64,000 nt of DNA from Allodiplogaster sudhausi (GCA_945643635.1 CALZFC010000020.1:4732501-4796500); one strand, 5' to 3'; counted from the first letter of the stretch, positions 46,455 through 59,540 are shown. The notes: a model not told the origin generated them from the sequence alone. Numbers and translations are program-made.

Positions 46455-47478
46455 TTATGTATGTTTACGTTCTTCCCTCACTGTCGAACACCTACCGTAT
46501 ATCTGAAATGGATGCAAAATGCTAAAGAATAAGGCGAAAAGCGAAACATTATTTATTCGACCGAGCTGTCCTTTAATAATGTAACAGTGATAGAGGCGAT
46601 TCTCAAAAGTGCCAAAGTGGCGCAATCATTGACAACTTCCTTAGATTCATTCGTTTCCTGGGCGAAGAAAGATAAATAACAAAGTAATGAGTTACGAATG
46701 ATGGAAGTAAAACAGCGAGTACTGTTTTAGTATTATTAATAAAGAGTCGGCTGGTGGCTGGTGCGGTGAGTGATGTCATGATTTTTATTGATGTAAATGC
46801 TCCCTGCTGAACGCGTCAAACACATGGGTAGCCTTTCATACCTTCCTGTCTCTTTATCTCGTTTCAAAGAATATGTCGGAAAGCAAAAAAAAATTAATGA
46901 AATGATTGAAGATATCTCTTTCTAAACAAATATATAAATGATTCATTAAACTTTAGAGAAATTATTTCTCTTAGAAGGGATTAAAAAAAACTTCATCACA
47001 ACTTATCAGAATCAAATTATCGTAAGAAAATCTGTAGCAATATGTGAACAACTTAAGAACGACCGCCTATGCCTACTGTCCTGAATTTCAAAGCAACATG
47101 TCACAATTAGATTATAAATGGGTTCATTCAATGTAACATGCAAAAAGAACCATCAAAAACAAAAATCAATCTGTTATTTTCTTGAGCAGCCTTGAGAAAA
47201 CGATGTAGTCCTTCTTGATGAATGAGAAGCCGAGCGTGCGATGGAGGAGCCTGCTATTGTGACGAGGAAAGGGCCATTCACCACTCTCCTCCCAGCGCAG
47301 CCAATGGGGAATGCGGCAGAGGAGTTCGCGAGGACCTGAAAGGACATGGGGCTCTTTCATTATTAATTATTAATATTGTTACTACTTAGAGACAGAGAGG
47401 TAGATCGATTGAGAGCGATGAGAGAGAGATAGAAAGAGAGAAAGAGAAAGAGAGATAACGAGAGAGATAGAAACAGAA

Positions 47479-47521
<43 letters not shown>

Positions 47522-47590
47522 CAGAAAAAAGAGAGAGATAGAGAGAGGGAGAGAAAGTGAAAAAGAGAGAGACAGAAAGAGAGAGGGAGG

Positions 47591-47635
<45 letters not shown>

Positions 47636-50307
47636 CGAACAGACAGAAAGAGAGAGAGAGAGAGAGAGAAAGAGAGCGAACAGACAGAAAGAGAGAGAGA
47701 GAGAGAGAAGCTGAAAAGTCTGCCCATCTGCCTAATTGTAAGTAGCATGCCTCCAACCTTATCTGCGTCCTCCTGCATCGGCAGCAGCTACGTTTCGTCT
47801 GTCTCTCCTATGGTCACATTCCACTGCTTGTCTACCGAGAGAGACATGTGCGCGCGCGATCCGAGACGCAACTTCAAAAAAAGTAGAATTCGCAAAAATA
47901 AGCATTTTAAAATTAGTCATAAATATATCTCCTTTTATTCTCCTTAAATCGTCCTAAGGCTGAAGTAAAATGAAGGTAAAAACGATAACTTTTTAAACTT
48001 TAAATAATAGTCCATGAAAAGATAAATATAAACTCGATATAAATATGTTTTGTTATTCTCCTTAATGTTATAAAATTATGTTCTCGCTATGTTCTGGTCA
48101 CTCTGACTTGCCTTTGTCAGTATTTTTCAACATTGTTCCCTCCCGAACCAGGGGTAAATCTTTCAAGCTATATAAAACTTTTAAGGCTAGCGATAATACT
48201 CTTAAAAATCAATTGTTCATAAAAATTCAAGGTGCTTAATGGTCTAGCCTATTGCAATTTTTCTCTCTCTTTTGATTCATTCAAAAACAACGCTTTAATG
48301 GTTCGCAAATAATTTGTTTGTTTGTACATTTGATTTGCATGTTTTCTCCCCCCTTTACTCTTTCTCGTTTTTTCCTTTTCTCCCGCAATTTCCTTTTCTT
48401 TTCTTTTATTTCGTTTTGCATTTTGTTCTGTCATTGTATTTAGCTTTACATGTAAGTGCATCTATGCCATTGTAATGTTGTCGCACTAAGTAACATCATG
48501 TATGCGAATAAAGACATAATCCCCGTAATATTAATCTCCCAAGCTTCACCGGCGGTCTCCTTGTCCATCAAACCGATTTTTAAACTTTTAATACATACGA
48601 TATTACTATAATTCATTCTTCCAGTATTCAACTTCCATCTTATAACATTAAACATAAACTCTCTCTAAACTTTAACAATTACTCCACGCAGTAAACGAGA
48701 AGATTCTCGCCAACCTCAACTCGGATGCCCTTCTTGACAGCGAATGCTAGTACTGCAAACGGCCCTGAGGAGAGAGGCAGTCGCTCCAGTTCAGATGCAC
48801 TTTTACTCTCTTCTTCTTCTCTACAAAGACGCGTCTTACTTGTCTCCCTGTCATCTCTCAGTTTGTCCTCTCTCCTCCTTTTCTGTTCTTTCTTCGAGGT
48901 CTTCTCCTCCTGAATTCAATTCTTCTTGGCAAAGATGAGCCTGGCCTTTTCTGAGTAGTTCTCCTCCCAAAGTCTCGTCTCGAATTCCTCCAGTGTCCGC
49001 TCTCCTTCTCCTGCTACCGAGTCTTTTCCGGGTCGAAATATTCGGCGGAGAAGATTTCGTCGTAAATAAATCTTTTTCGCCAAGGCTATTTAGAAGAAGG
49101 AAAAGAAAAAAGGAGGCCTCCTTTCTTTCTAGGATTGTCAATCAATCGCGAGCCCCTACGTGCCTTTGTTTCGCACTGCCTCAAGTTCTACGATGATCTC
49201 TCCAGAAGCCCTGCCAAGCAGAATCGGTTCGTTAGTTTCCCATTTTATCGTTTTTATGCCATTATTTCCTCAACAACTCCCCTATTCCTTCATTTGTTTT
49301 CATTATATATTATTTTGCCAAGAGTTAAGTGATGGCATTTTGGAGTAATAATAAGTTAGGGCATGCAAAGACAGAAAAAAGGTATCAAGGAAATATTGAC
49401 TTAGGGTACCTAGTGAAAGCTCTGATGATGATATTAGTTTATTGCGCCATAAATATATGATGTGACACAAGCCCGCTAAAGCATGAAAAAAACCTTGTAA
49501 TATCATGGAGAGAGAGATAGATAATTGAACTGAGAACTGTTGTAAATCGAGATTAAAGGAAATTGGGTGAAGAGGGAGGAAGGGAAGACCACCGTCGTGA
49601 AGCATGAAAGCGCGTGTCATTACCGCATTAACAGTTGAAATTGGAATTGGATTTACGAGCATCAATGGGTTCGTAAAGCAGCACGATTTCGCGTACTATG
49701 TATTGTAGAAGCGTCTCTCTATATCAACTTTTTTTTTTCGCTTTTCGGAGTACTGCTATCGGTCAACAGGCAGATTAGATCAGATGTCTTTTTTAATCGT
49801 ATTATATTTTAACATTTAAGATGGCGTAAATACGTGCTGGCTGAGCCTTGTAACTACTCGATGTTTCCTCCACTTTTCGACGCCTTTTATACATGTCCAT
49901 TTATATTTTAAAATGGGTTAAATATCTATTTATGGCGTTATTTTTATGATTTAAAAATAGATTTCTGAATAATAAGAGAAAAATGCTCGTATATTTCAGA
50001 GCGGCCTACGAGGAGTTTGTGATCGTCGCCAGCTCGTACCGTTACGCACACGCCGATGCGAAGGCACTCTACTTTGCGCTTGCACACAAGAAAAAATACC
50101 ATTAAAAACTACTGTTTTGGCTACGGTATTTACCGTTGAAGTAGAAGCCTAGGGAATTAACCGTACTAATTCGCAAATAATAACCGTTGCCGCAAACCGC
50201 TGGTCAGAAACCGTCAAAAAGCGGCTAACCGCTGCGGCAACGGTATTTTCGCAGCTAAGGAGGACGCGGCTTGAACCTCGTTTTTGGCCATTTCTTTCAC
50301 TCTTTCG

Positions 50308-50338
<31 letters not shown>

Positions 50339-50704
50339 TTCTCTCAATATCTCTTCTTTCCCTACTTCTATCTCGCTGTCTACTTCTCTCTCCTTCCCTA
50401 TTCTACTTAAAATATGGCTGGAACCACGTAAATAGGCGACAATTTCTCAATTTTTGTGGTTTAGTTGGATTAAACACTTCTTTTGTTATAATTTCATTAA
50501 TAAAGAAGAAACTAGAAACTAATAAGGTGTTAAAAAACGCAAAAGTGGCTGAAATATCACTGACCTGATTTGCGTAGTGGAGTTGCCGTGGACGACGGTG
50601 AACCTGTAAGCAGACAGAGAGTTTTGCACCCGCGCGGAACCGAACCCGTACCCAACCAAGCCACCACCCATTTTCGCATTTTCCCAGCTCGCGCGCCTTA
50701 GACC

Positions 50705-51076
50705 ACTACACCACCCGTACCCCGCGACTGAATCCTGAAGAAGATAGCCAATTGAAAACGGAGGTCGGCATGAAGCTATGTTAAGGTCGCGAGCGCGTGC
50801 TTGAGAAAGACAGAGAGAGAGGGAGAGAGAGAGAGAGAGAGAGGGGGAGAGATATTGTAAGACAGCATTTTTCTCAAACTTGTCGTCTTTCATCTCTTGC
50901 AGTTCATTCATGTTGCATTTGGTTAATTTAGTCTCAATGATGCGTTTGCTTTCACTACTTCAATACTTAATTAACTACCAAACGGTGAAGTCCGAATCTC
51001 TCTTGATTAGCTGTAATGTGCTAATTGCATTCGTTCAGTGTAGTGTTCACTGCTTGTTGAGGAGAGTAAGACAGAC

Positions 51077-51123
<47 letters not shown>

Positions 51124-51714
51124 GAGAGAGAGAGATAAAGAGAGAGAGAGAGAGCTGGAGAGCACCTGTGAGGGAGGGAGTGGTGACCTGATTGTGAGAG
51201 CTTCGTTCTCTATGTATCGATTTTTTTTAAGCTGCCAATTGCAGGCAGGCTAAACTTTGCATCCATATAAGCATACACTTACCATGTTTCAACTTACGCT
51301 TTGCAATTACAGCATTCAACAGTTTTTATTGTTATGCAGTGGTCAATGTGATAACAAGCGGAATGTAAGCGCCATAAAGAATCGAGCGACATTTTGACAG
51401 AAATGTACAGGCATTCACAGGATATTCCAAACAATATGCAACGATTCACAGGATATTCCAAACAATGCTACAAGATAAACTAGATTTTTACTCGTAATTA
51501 ATACATTCACATAGTGCACCCGGTCAAAATTAAAGCAATGATTACAAAATTTCACAAAGAAGGAAGAAATACAAAAGACGCGTTCTCACAGAATACATAT
51601 ACAATCTTTGGCAAATATGATGAAAAAAATTTTTTTACAAGGTTATTCTTTGATTATTTCTAGGAAACTCAACAGATCACTCTACAAATCCATGATAAAA
51701 TTTGACAAGAAGAA
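50705..51714. other. Right flank of the array, no gene seen
   Basis: Contains (GA)n tracts at 50807-50850 and 51072-51155, and a 30-bp near-perfect tandem repeat at 51415-51471 (unit centred on ATTCACAGGATATTCCAAAC). No splice-bounded exon is visible. Confidence 0.5.
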
Positions 51715-51985
51715 TCATACCAAATGTATTTGGATGCTGTCTACCAGGTTGATAGCTGTATTCGACTTGACCGAATGTGGTGCGCCGATGAGAAGCGAGA
51801 ACACGCCCCAGATGTCGGCAACCTCAGAGTCGAATCGGAGATGGAAGAGGAAGTGGCAGGCCAGGGCAACAACAACAGCCTCGATGAACGATTCGCCGCA
51901 GAGAATCTCGATTGCCTGGAAATATACATCTTTTATTTACTGTTTTCTTGTACCTGTTCTAGCAGAGATATGCAGGCAGTGAGCC

Positions 51986-52043
<58 letters not shown>

Positions 52044-54443
52044 TAGGAAGGGATAGAAGCAAAACAGCCTCAATTTTCATGATCTTATATCCGGACAGTA
52101 CTGCACCTTTTCTGACTCGAGAGATGAAACTATTGCAAAAAGAAAACTTTACGCTGACGTTGCAAAATACGGAGAACTGCTTCCTGCTCTGACCGTACTT
52201 GACTACGAGCGGCTGACGGAGGCCCATTTCGCAGAGTCGATCGACGACGTGCCTTGCATCAGGCTCAGACTATAAGTATTGGTTGACAAATTCTCTAAAG
52301 CGCAAAGAACATTTTAAAAGAGAACACTTATCAAAGAAAATCACATACAAATCTATTGCTGCTTTCAAACCAGGAATGTAGAGAAGACTCTGCCAAAGCG
52401 TGACATCTGCTTATGTGGGCAGAACTTCTTAAAGTGGTCAACCACGGCGAGAACGGCTTGTACAGATGCTGTTTCTGCAACCATCTCTTTTCAACATAGA
52501 TCGACTAGATTCAACTGAAAAATCGGGAAATTTATAAAAAATTCTCCTCTTACCTGAACCTGTAACTGTATTCATGGCAGAAATTGACATCTGCTCGGCC
52601 GAGGAGAAGTTAGTCTTGAATATGCTGCTCAGATACTCCTCGATTCGGGGCCACTTCTGCACAAAGGCGTTGGAGTCGACCTTGAATCCTCTGTCAAAGT
52701 CGGACAGTATCTGCAATTAAAGAACTACAGTAATTTAGACCTGCTCTTTACAAACGAGTACGGTATTGCCGTATATCAAGAAAAGTACCTGCTTGGAAGA
52801 AGAGAGCTGTCTAAATTCTTCAATCGCCTTCGCAGCACCCATCTCACGACATAGCTGGAGTCGGTAGTCACTTAAGAATAAATAAAGGCCGTAATTCAGG
52901 CAAATTCATTTACGATTGTTATTCTATTAATAAAAGTACCGTAATATATATACAGGTTATGCCATAAGCAGAATATCATTAAAAATAAGTGACTCTAACA
53001 ATCTCCTCCGATTAATTAATGAATACAAATTATAAATAATAATATTCAAAAATAGGTGTAGAAAGACTGACCGCGACTCTTCGAGCATCTGAAGCGCAGT
53101 GTCACTGTCATCAGGAAAGTGCCTCAGCTGCATGGCGATGAGACGCTGACCTTCGAAGTTCCTTTGAGACGTGTCCATCTTCTTCCTCTTGTATGGTCTC
53201 AGGACAGCGTCTCCATGAAGCGCCATGCGTCTTCGCCGATTGCTGACGTACACGATGAGGAAGCTCTTGTTGCCGCAGACGAAGGGCGCCTAAAGTAAAT
53301 ATGCAGTAGACTCTAAAGTTATTTGCAGTCATAAAGGATGAATTTAAAAAAAAATACGAAGTGAAACCTGGTTTGTCTTTGGGAAAGGGTGCATGAGCCT
53401 GGTGAAGAAGCAGACAATCTAACGAGCAGTTGGACGATTCTTGCTAAAGAAGGTATGGAAGATTGTTTCAATATTGTAAAGAAGATAATGAAAATAATAT
53501 TAAGGTAAATAAAACACAAGTGAATAAGGAGAATTGGCTCACTTGTCTGCATGCTGCATAACATATTCGCCGACTCTTCGAACGAACTGCCTCCTGACGT
53601 TACAACGATACTTTTCGGTGATGTCACCGGAGCGCAGAGAGGAGAGGATGAGATCAGTTTCTGGATGAGTCCTCAGAATATCTGAATATGTATATCTAAT
53701 TCACTTTGATCACGAAATTGTAATGTAAAGAGTACCTTCCATGGACGCGGTACTTAATTTCTCATTAAGTCTTTGGACAAGCACATCTCCGCCAGATCGA
53801 TTTTCGCGATCTAAGTTGAGGGGGGCGAGTTTTGTTTTAAATATAAACATAAACAGCTTACTTTTCAGAAGCTCGCCAACGCAATGACCATCCAGTACAG
53901 AAGCTGAAGAGCTACTCTCGTGACGACTTCCAATTTCATCGATTTCATCTTCATCGTCAGAACTACCCAGCATTATTCTCTTTCGCGAGGGAGAAGCGGA
54001 ATCACGAGCCTGATAACGGAAAATATCGTCATTTGAAAGATAAAGAAGCACATAGTTTAGATCAAAAATTTCTAACGTTTGAAAATGAGCTGTATTCCTC
54101 TTGAGAATGGACAGCATTCTACAAATGAGCAAACTCAACTTGTGCAGGATAACATAGAAAAGTGAATTAAACATTTTGGGTAACTTACAAGCGTAACCTC
54201 TTCCTGACAATGAGCAAGATAGACTGTTAGCTGGCAGTCGTCATCGGGGAATATACCCAAAACGGGGTACTCGATGCGACCCACTGATCTTGTAACTCGA
54301 CAAATTCGCGAGCGATGGATTTCGTAACGGCCAAAAAGCTCCATCGTCAGCTCCTCCAACGTAGTTGCAGCGGACTCATCGGAACCAAGTTCTGCTTCAA
54401 CCGACTTTCCATCTTCAGCCAAAACTTGCAACCGGAAACGCAT
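51715..54443 (-). CDS. SAMD3-like family protein, partner of a transposase-derived gene
   Basis: Eleven exons on the minus strand: 54443-54189, 54009-53862, 53810-53736, 53681-53543, about 53430-53385, 53289-53072, 52870-52789, 52710-52554, 52486-52371, 52269-52159, 51915-51715. All phases fit except around the short fifth exon. About 520 residues. Order: a small ubiquitin/PB1-like N-terminal module (MRFRLQVLAEDG), an acidic Ser-rich linker (SSDDEDEIDE), a VRRQFVRRVGEYVM helix followed by a FTRLMHPFP-like segment, a basic NRRRRMALHGDAV region, then a C-terminal helical part with CGESFIEAVVVALACHFLFH. This order matches large families of animal proteins annotated as sterile alpha motif domain-containing protein 3-like or uncharacterised. 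Function unknown. It starts 113 bp after the transposase-derived gene on the same strand. Confidence 0.6.
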
Positions 54444-54555
54444 TCTAAATTAACAAATCAAATATATGCTTAAAATCAGTTTACAAGTAGTAATTGCGTT
54501 ATAACGCCTTAATTTTTATACGGAATAACACTCATTTGAAAGCGAAATTCTTCTT

Positions 54556-57173
54556 TTATTCCAAAGGGAAATGTCTGATTGGAATGTACACAACATCAAC
54601 AAAGAAGTAAGAGTCAAGTGGGTGAGCAGAGTTAAGATTTTCGAAGGAAACAACACAAAGAACATCGGACATCTGAACAGTGTAACAGTTGATAGAATCA
54701 AGCCAAGAGATCGTTTCGCACTTTTGAATCACAAGTTGCCACTCACCATCAACGTAAACAGCAAAGCGAATCTGACCAAAGGATGGGAGCGCGCCTGCTG
54801 ACAAGACAACAATATCGCGGTCACTGTAGCACATTCCATGGTAGTCAATTCTATAGCACAACATGTCTACGACAATTGCGAGGTCATCAATGATGGAGAT
54901 CAGGGGAGAATCGGATGGAAGCTCGCTGTAATACCGTACACGCGGCAACGCTTCCAAATTGAATGATGCGCGCTGAGATGCAAGGAAATGCTGCGCGTGG
55001 TTGATCATGGAGAATGGCAAGTTTTGAGCGTTCCTAGACATGTAGGAGTGGGACTTGATGGATGCGTTAAGTTGCTCAAAATCAATACACCAATTCAGGA
55101 TGGGGGGTCCATACAATCTCACGAATCTTGCATAGTGAACGAGGTGGTGAGATTTGATCGTCATCGAAACCTCGCCAGGGAAAAGGTTGACAATTTCGCG
55201 GACGGAATCAATGTATCTTGCCACAAGATCTTCTAATCTGGCTAGATCTCACTCCGTAAAGGAAGGGTGCAGAAGGGTCGGGAGAACTTTTCCAAGAAGC
55301 ACAAAGGATTCCCACTCTATGAAGTCGGAGAGATCGGTGTGAAAATGAAGAGCAAGCGGGAGCAATCTCATTAGAGTGTGAACCTGGGAAGCCCGCTGGG
55401 AGATCGAAGTGCCAGACAGAACATCTACCTTGAATGGGGAGGGGCGGGATGAAGAATCTTGCTTTCCGTATGGGAGATTGGACATAATCGCGTTGATTCT
55501 TTGCAACTTAAGCCCACGCCGATCCAATGCGCGCAGAAGCCTAATGGTTGCTGTTGGGCTTCACCCTCCAACACGTCATGCATTAGGTCCATCGAGCAAT
55601 CATTCATAAAATCATAGCCCGGAATGCCATCCAAAGGGCAAGCATCTTTGAAGCCATGGTGCTGGGCCAATCCTGCGCTGCAAACCTGGTCGTACCACTG
55701 CCTATCTTTCAGCTGCACTTGAGACTCGTTCGTGACAGTAAGAAAATTGGCAGAGTCAACTAGACAGAGGCGGCAGCGGTTGTAATTGAGTTTGAGGCCG
55801 CGGAACTCATAATGCGCTTTATTATCCGCAATCACAGAGAGGAGTACTGGGTGAAAGAGTTCATCTCCAATTCGAAGGCCACCCCTATCATAAATGCTGG
55901 CCAGCTGCTGCTTTAGGACATCAAGGATGGGAAGGAAGGAATGCGCAGAGTGGTCTTTCGCATAGGCAGTGGCATAGACAAACTTGGACGCCAATGCCGA
56001 TGAGGCGTCCAAGTGATGCCCTGCCAGCTTGATTTGGAAAAGACAAAGCGAGTTGGCGGCGGCCTTCGGGCCAAGGGAGCTTCCGGGTGAGACATCGTCA
56101 CCATACAACAGGAAAGGAAGTGGGGTTGCATGCTGAGTTTCATCAGCCACGGTCTTATACCTTTCTCCCTGTTTGTGGCAGCATATTCTATCGCTACAGC
56201 AGGACTTGAGCAGGTTAAGGGAGCGAGCAAATTGTACTGCTTGTCTAAGCACTTCTTCAAGCTCGAACACATAGAAGTACTCTCCTTGCTCTACACGGAC
56301 TGCTTCGCCGTGTCTATCTCTCTTGGTCGTCTGGATTACGCCCATCTGACATTTCTGAGGTGTTAGAATATCGCCGTTACGCGTGCCAAGCTGGGTCCTT
56401 TTGTAATGCGTCAAACAGGAGGAAATGGCCGAATCGGTTTGGGCAATTGCCCTAGGATCACCGGATTCGCCGACATGCAGAACACGCTGCAGAAACTGGG
56501 CGAAGCTGTCCAGCGAAGAGCGGGGGACTCCTCTGCCCATCTGCTGGGCGAAGAATTGTTGCAGCTCGTTCGCACAGCTGGTAGATTCTGGAAACTTAGA
56601 ATAAATAGCTCTGGCGAATAGGAACCAAGAATACATGATACTTTTTTATCTAGACTAAGACCAAGTTGCATAATAGTTTGCATAGACATAAATGGGAACC
56701 TGGTGCAGGTGCAGAATTAGCCTCTGATGATCCTCCTCCATCCATCTCAACGTCCTCGCCAAACGACACTTCAGCAGCATTTGCTTCAGCAACGTTCAAA
56801 GCAGGCGGAACGACATTTGGAGGTCTTGGCGGTGGCGAAGCTGAATTTTTCTATTTATTTTAATAAACAACAGAAATAAAGTGCACGAAATTTTTTCTTC
56901 TCTTGACCACCAAAGACGACTGTGCTGTCTGTCAAGGCATACAGTACTTCAAGTAAGAGGGCGTAAAAGTAATAAATAATCACCTGAGAGAATAGAACCA
57001 TCGTGAAAACGTGTGCAGTGCTGCTGTAGTGAGCTCATTTTGCCGAATCGCTGCCAGACGACACACATCTTGCAGAGCAAGGCACCGCTGCCACCATGAT
57101 CGTGTCGCCGATGTTCCAAAACTCTTCGTTTAGACTCCAGCCATTCGTTGCATCCTTCGACAGGGCATTCCAT
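54556..57173 (-). pseudogene. C2H2 finger plus transposase-derived protein, interrupted
   Basis: Exons on the minus strand: 57173-56984 (C2H2 finger MECPVEGCNEW, then HRRHDH, with a further CKMC...HCTRFH finger), 56840-56700 (Pro/acidic linker), 56608-55565, then coding sequence to 54556. The body carries landmarks of CACTA-like transposase-derived animal proteins: LPFLLYGDDVSPGSSLGPKA, CRLCLVD, then CSMDLMHDVLEG and, later, MTIKSHHLVHYARFV with GPPILNWCIDFEQLNASIK. Two lesions exist: after DLMHDVLEG (about 55562) the homologous continuation LLRALDRRGLKLQRI is in another frame, and an in-frame TGA at 55249-55251 interrupts it before LEDLVARYIDSVREIV. The last exon is open for 222 codons. Either a recently broken gene or one with sequence errors; tiny GT-AG introns of 14-15 nt would restore frame but are implausible. 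Confidence 0.65.
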
Positions 57174-57286
57174 CTAAATAGTGGTGTAATTTGGTTCTCT
57201 TAAAGTGTCACAGTAGTAAGTTAACTAATTGAAGAGACTTAAAAAAACAGGAGAATCCATTAATAACAGAATGTGGCGAAAAAAAA

Positions 57287-58030
57287 ACTGACAGCTGTGG
57301 TCGTCCAACAGCCTGCTTAAGCCTCCCTTGCTGCTTCGCCACAACTCGCGGTACTGCAAAGATGGAAAAGCTGGATTACGAAAGGAAAATAATCTAGAAT
57401 TACTACTCATTAGAAAAAGAGAGGATTTTTTTCGAAGGAATAAACATCTACTTCAAGTTTCCTATAAAAAACTTACAGTAGTGACCGTCCAACACCCTGC
57501 TTCAGCCTCCCTTGCTGCCTCGACACAACTGGCGGTACTGCAAAGAAATGGAAGCTGAATTACGCAAAGAAAATAATCTCAAAATAACTACTCATTAGAA
57601 AAAAGAGGAATTGTTTCGAATAAAAAAATCTACTTCAAGTTCCCCTTAAGAAAACTTACATCAGTGACTGTCCAACAGCCTGCTTCAGCGTCGCTTCCAG
57701 CCTCGCAAGAACTCGCGGTACTGCAAAGATGGAAAAGCTGAATTACGAAATGAAAATAATCTAAAATAACTACTCATTAGAAAAAATAGGCTTTGTTTCG
57801 ACGAAAAAACATCTATTTCAAGTTGCCCTATAAAAAACTTACTGTAGTGACAATCCACCACCGTGCTTCTGCTTCTCTGTCTGCCTCCCAACAACCAGCG
57901 GAACTGCAAAGAAATAAAAGCTGAATTAGGGAAAGAAAATATTCTTAAATAACAATTCTTTAGAAAAGTGCTTTGTTATTAGATGTGTTTCTAAAAAAAA
58001 CATTTTCATCCAATTCCCATAAAGAAAATA
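57287..58030 (-). repeat. Tandem array of duplicated 61-nt exon-like cassettes
   Basis: Four units with a period of 183-184 bp. On the minus strand each has an acceptor TTTGCAG, a 61-nt conserved core and a donor GTAAGT (GTCAGT in the last). Cores: 57903-57843, 57720-57660, 57537-57477 and 57353-57293. The spacers are also similar (each contains TACTCATTAGAAAAA on the + strand). Decayed further units follow at about 58033-58063, 58185-58250, 58410-58450 and 58545-58570. They lie upstream of the transposase-derived gene on its strand, so they could be 5' exons. Because 61 is not a multiple of 3, consecutive cores would be read in rotating frames; exactly one of the three rotations is open through all four. 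Confidence 0.8.
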
Positions 58031-58570
58031 TGCCCACCACAGTGATCGTCCACCACTGTGCACAAAAGAATAGAATAATATTCACAAAATACTCTTTCTA
58101 AGATTCAGCCAAAAACTTTTGTTTCGAAAGAAACCTGAAAAAAAAAATCGGCTACAAGTCAACTCTAGGAAACATAACTAACGCAGTTATCGACCAGTCC
58201 TGTACTCCTCGCTCCCCTCTGCTTCTTCACAACTCGAGCAACCCGATGTGGAAGCTGAATTATAATAGAATATTATCTACAATATCTACCCTTTTTAAAG
58301 AATCAGTAATTAATGTGTTTCTAAAAAAACACTTGCATCCATTCCCATCCATTTAAAAAGAGATTCCATTTCATCAAAAAAACATTTCCACAAAGAAATT
58401 ATGCATACCGTCGTAGTCGCTCCTGCTGATTCGCTGCAACCGAGCGAGCCGCGGCAGACACGTGAAAATAAAAATATTTGTGAAGAAAGCAAAGTTGAGT
58501 AATACTATTTTATGAAAATTTTCATAGAATCAAACCTTAAATGCGCCAAGTCGCTACTGTTTCGCGGAGG

Positions 58571-59002
58571 GCCTCTTGTGTGTGTAAACCTGCAACGGAA
58601 AAGTTGTCTGTGTTGATAATAACAGTCTCAAGCCAAAAGCAATAAATCTAATGTAAAAACAATCTGAATATTGAATAAAACAGAACATGATAATACCTGA
58701 CGTCGCTTCTAGCGCGAGAGACCCCGGCAGGGACTCTTCTTCATGCGGCAGGAGGCGAAGGCTGAAAGTAAGTAAGAAATTCAAGAGAACCAATTAAAAC
58801 ATTATCATTTATGGTTGGCAGCGACATAATCCATCTTCCTGAGAAAATTCGCTCCAGAAAATCAAGTGCGCCATGATTCACCTCATGCGTCCAAAACGTG
58901 CAGTCGGAAAATACAGGTGCGCCAGCGAACCATAAGTGCGTCACGGAACACCGTATGCTTTGCCGAGATGCCAGTTGTAAACCACTCATTTTAATGGTAT
59001 GC
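58571..59002. other. Intergenic, no supported gene
   Basis: An open minus-strand frame at 58741-58989 has no splice-bounded support. Otherwise AT-rich with no signal recognised. Confidence 0.4.
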
Positions 59003-59135
59003 TAGCTGGGGAAAAAACCGTTGCTGCTTGAGGGCGCGCCCAGGTCGCGAAAAGGCAAAAAACCGTTATTTCCAGCGGTTTCAACACCTACGGTATCGCG
59101 ATTTCGCACCTCCAATGGTTTTTTTTCTTGTGTGT
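59003..59135. mobile_element. Hairpin element related to the one in the array units
   Basis: GGGGAAAAAACCGTTG at the left pairs with CAATGGTTTTTTTTC at the right. Inside are further AAAACCG / CGGTTT pairs. The right end, read on the minus strand, starts CACACAAGAAAAAAAACCAT, matching the left end of the 36505 element. Confidence 0.5.
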
Positions 59136-59170
59136 GTGGACTACGAAGAAGCGCCCAATGTCTTCCAGCA

Positions 59171-59171
<1 letters not shown>

Positions 59172-59218
<47 letters not shown>

Positions 59219-59411
59219 GGAGAAGGAAAAAGTGAAAATATGTAGAGATCAAGAGATGGCAAGGTGGGGATTGTTTTGTTTTTTATATGAAATATGCAGC
59301 ACAAATAGTAAGAGGGCGAGAGAGATTTAAGAGAAAGGAGGATACTAATATTTAAATGTATTGTATGAAGCCTAAGTAGGACAAGTTGGGTGAGAAGGGG
59401 GGGGACTCCGG

Positions 59412-59470
<59 letters not shown>

Positions 59471-59493
59471 AGTGAGGGAGAGAGAGAAAGAGA

Positions 59494-59540
<47 letters not shown>

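Larger units (their letters stand above)
32588..50704 (+). repeat. Tandem array of four 4.53-kb units
   Basis: Four head-to-tail copies: 32588-37120 (4533 bp), 37121-41645 (4525), 41646-46171 (4526) and 46172-50704 (4533). Each starts AGATGCAGAGAAAG and ends GCGCGCCTTAGACC. Copies are almost identical. Differences are mainly lengths of the internal (AT)n and (GA)n tracts, one T-run, and rare substitutions such as 39846 (A in copy 2, C elsewhere). The left flank is GGAAGGAGTAAGAGGAA and the right flank ACTACACCACCCGTACC. No direct repeat long enough to have templated the event is evident at the outer edges. Confidence 0.97.

Noticed and set aside
55249..55578. 14- and 15-nt introns (GT...AG) that would restore the transposase-derived frame
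   Set aside because: All supported introns here are about 50 nt or longer, and such tiny introns are not known in animals. Short GT..AG strings arise easily by chance, so lesions or sequence error are simpler.
57287..58030. CRISPR-like array (regular period, conserved core)
   Set aside because: Cores are 61 nt, spacers are themselves similar, splice sites flank each core and the context is animal nuclear DNA.
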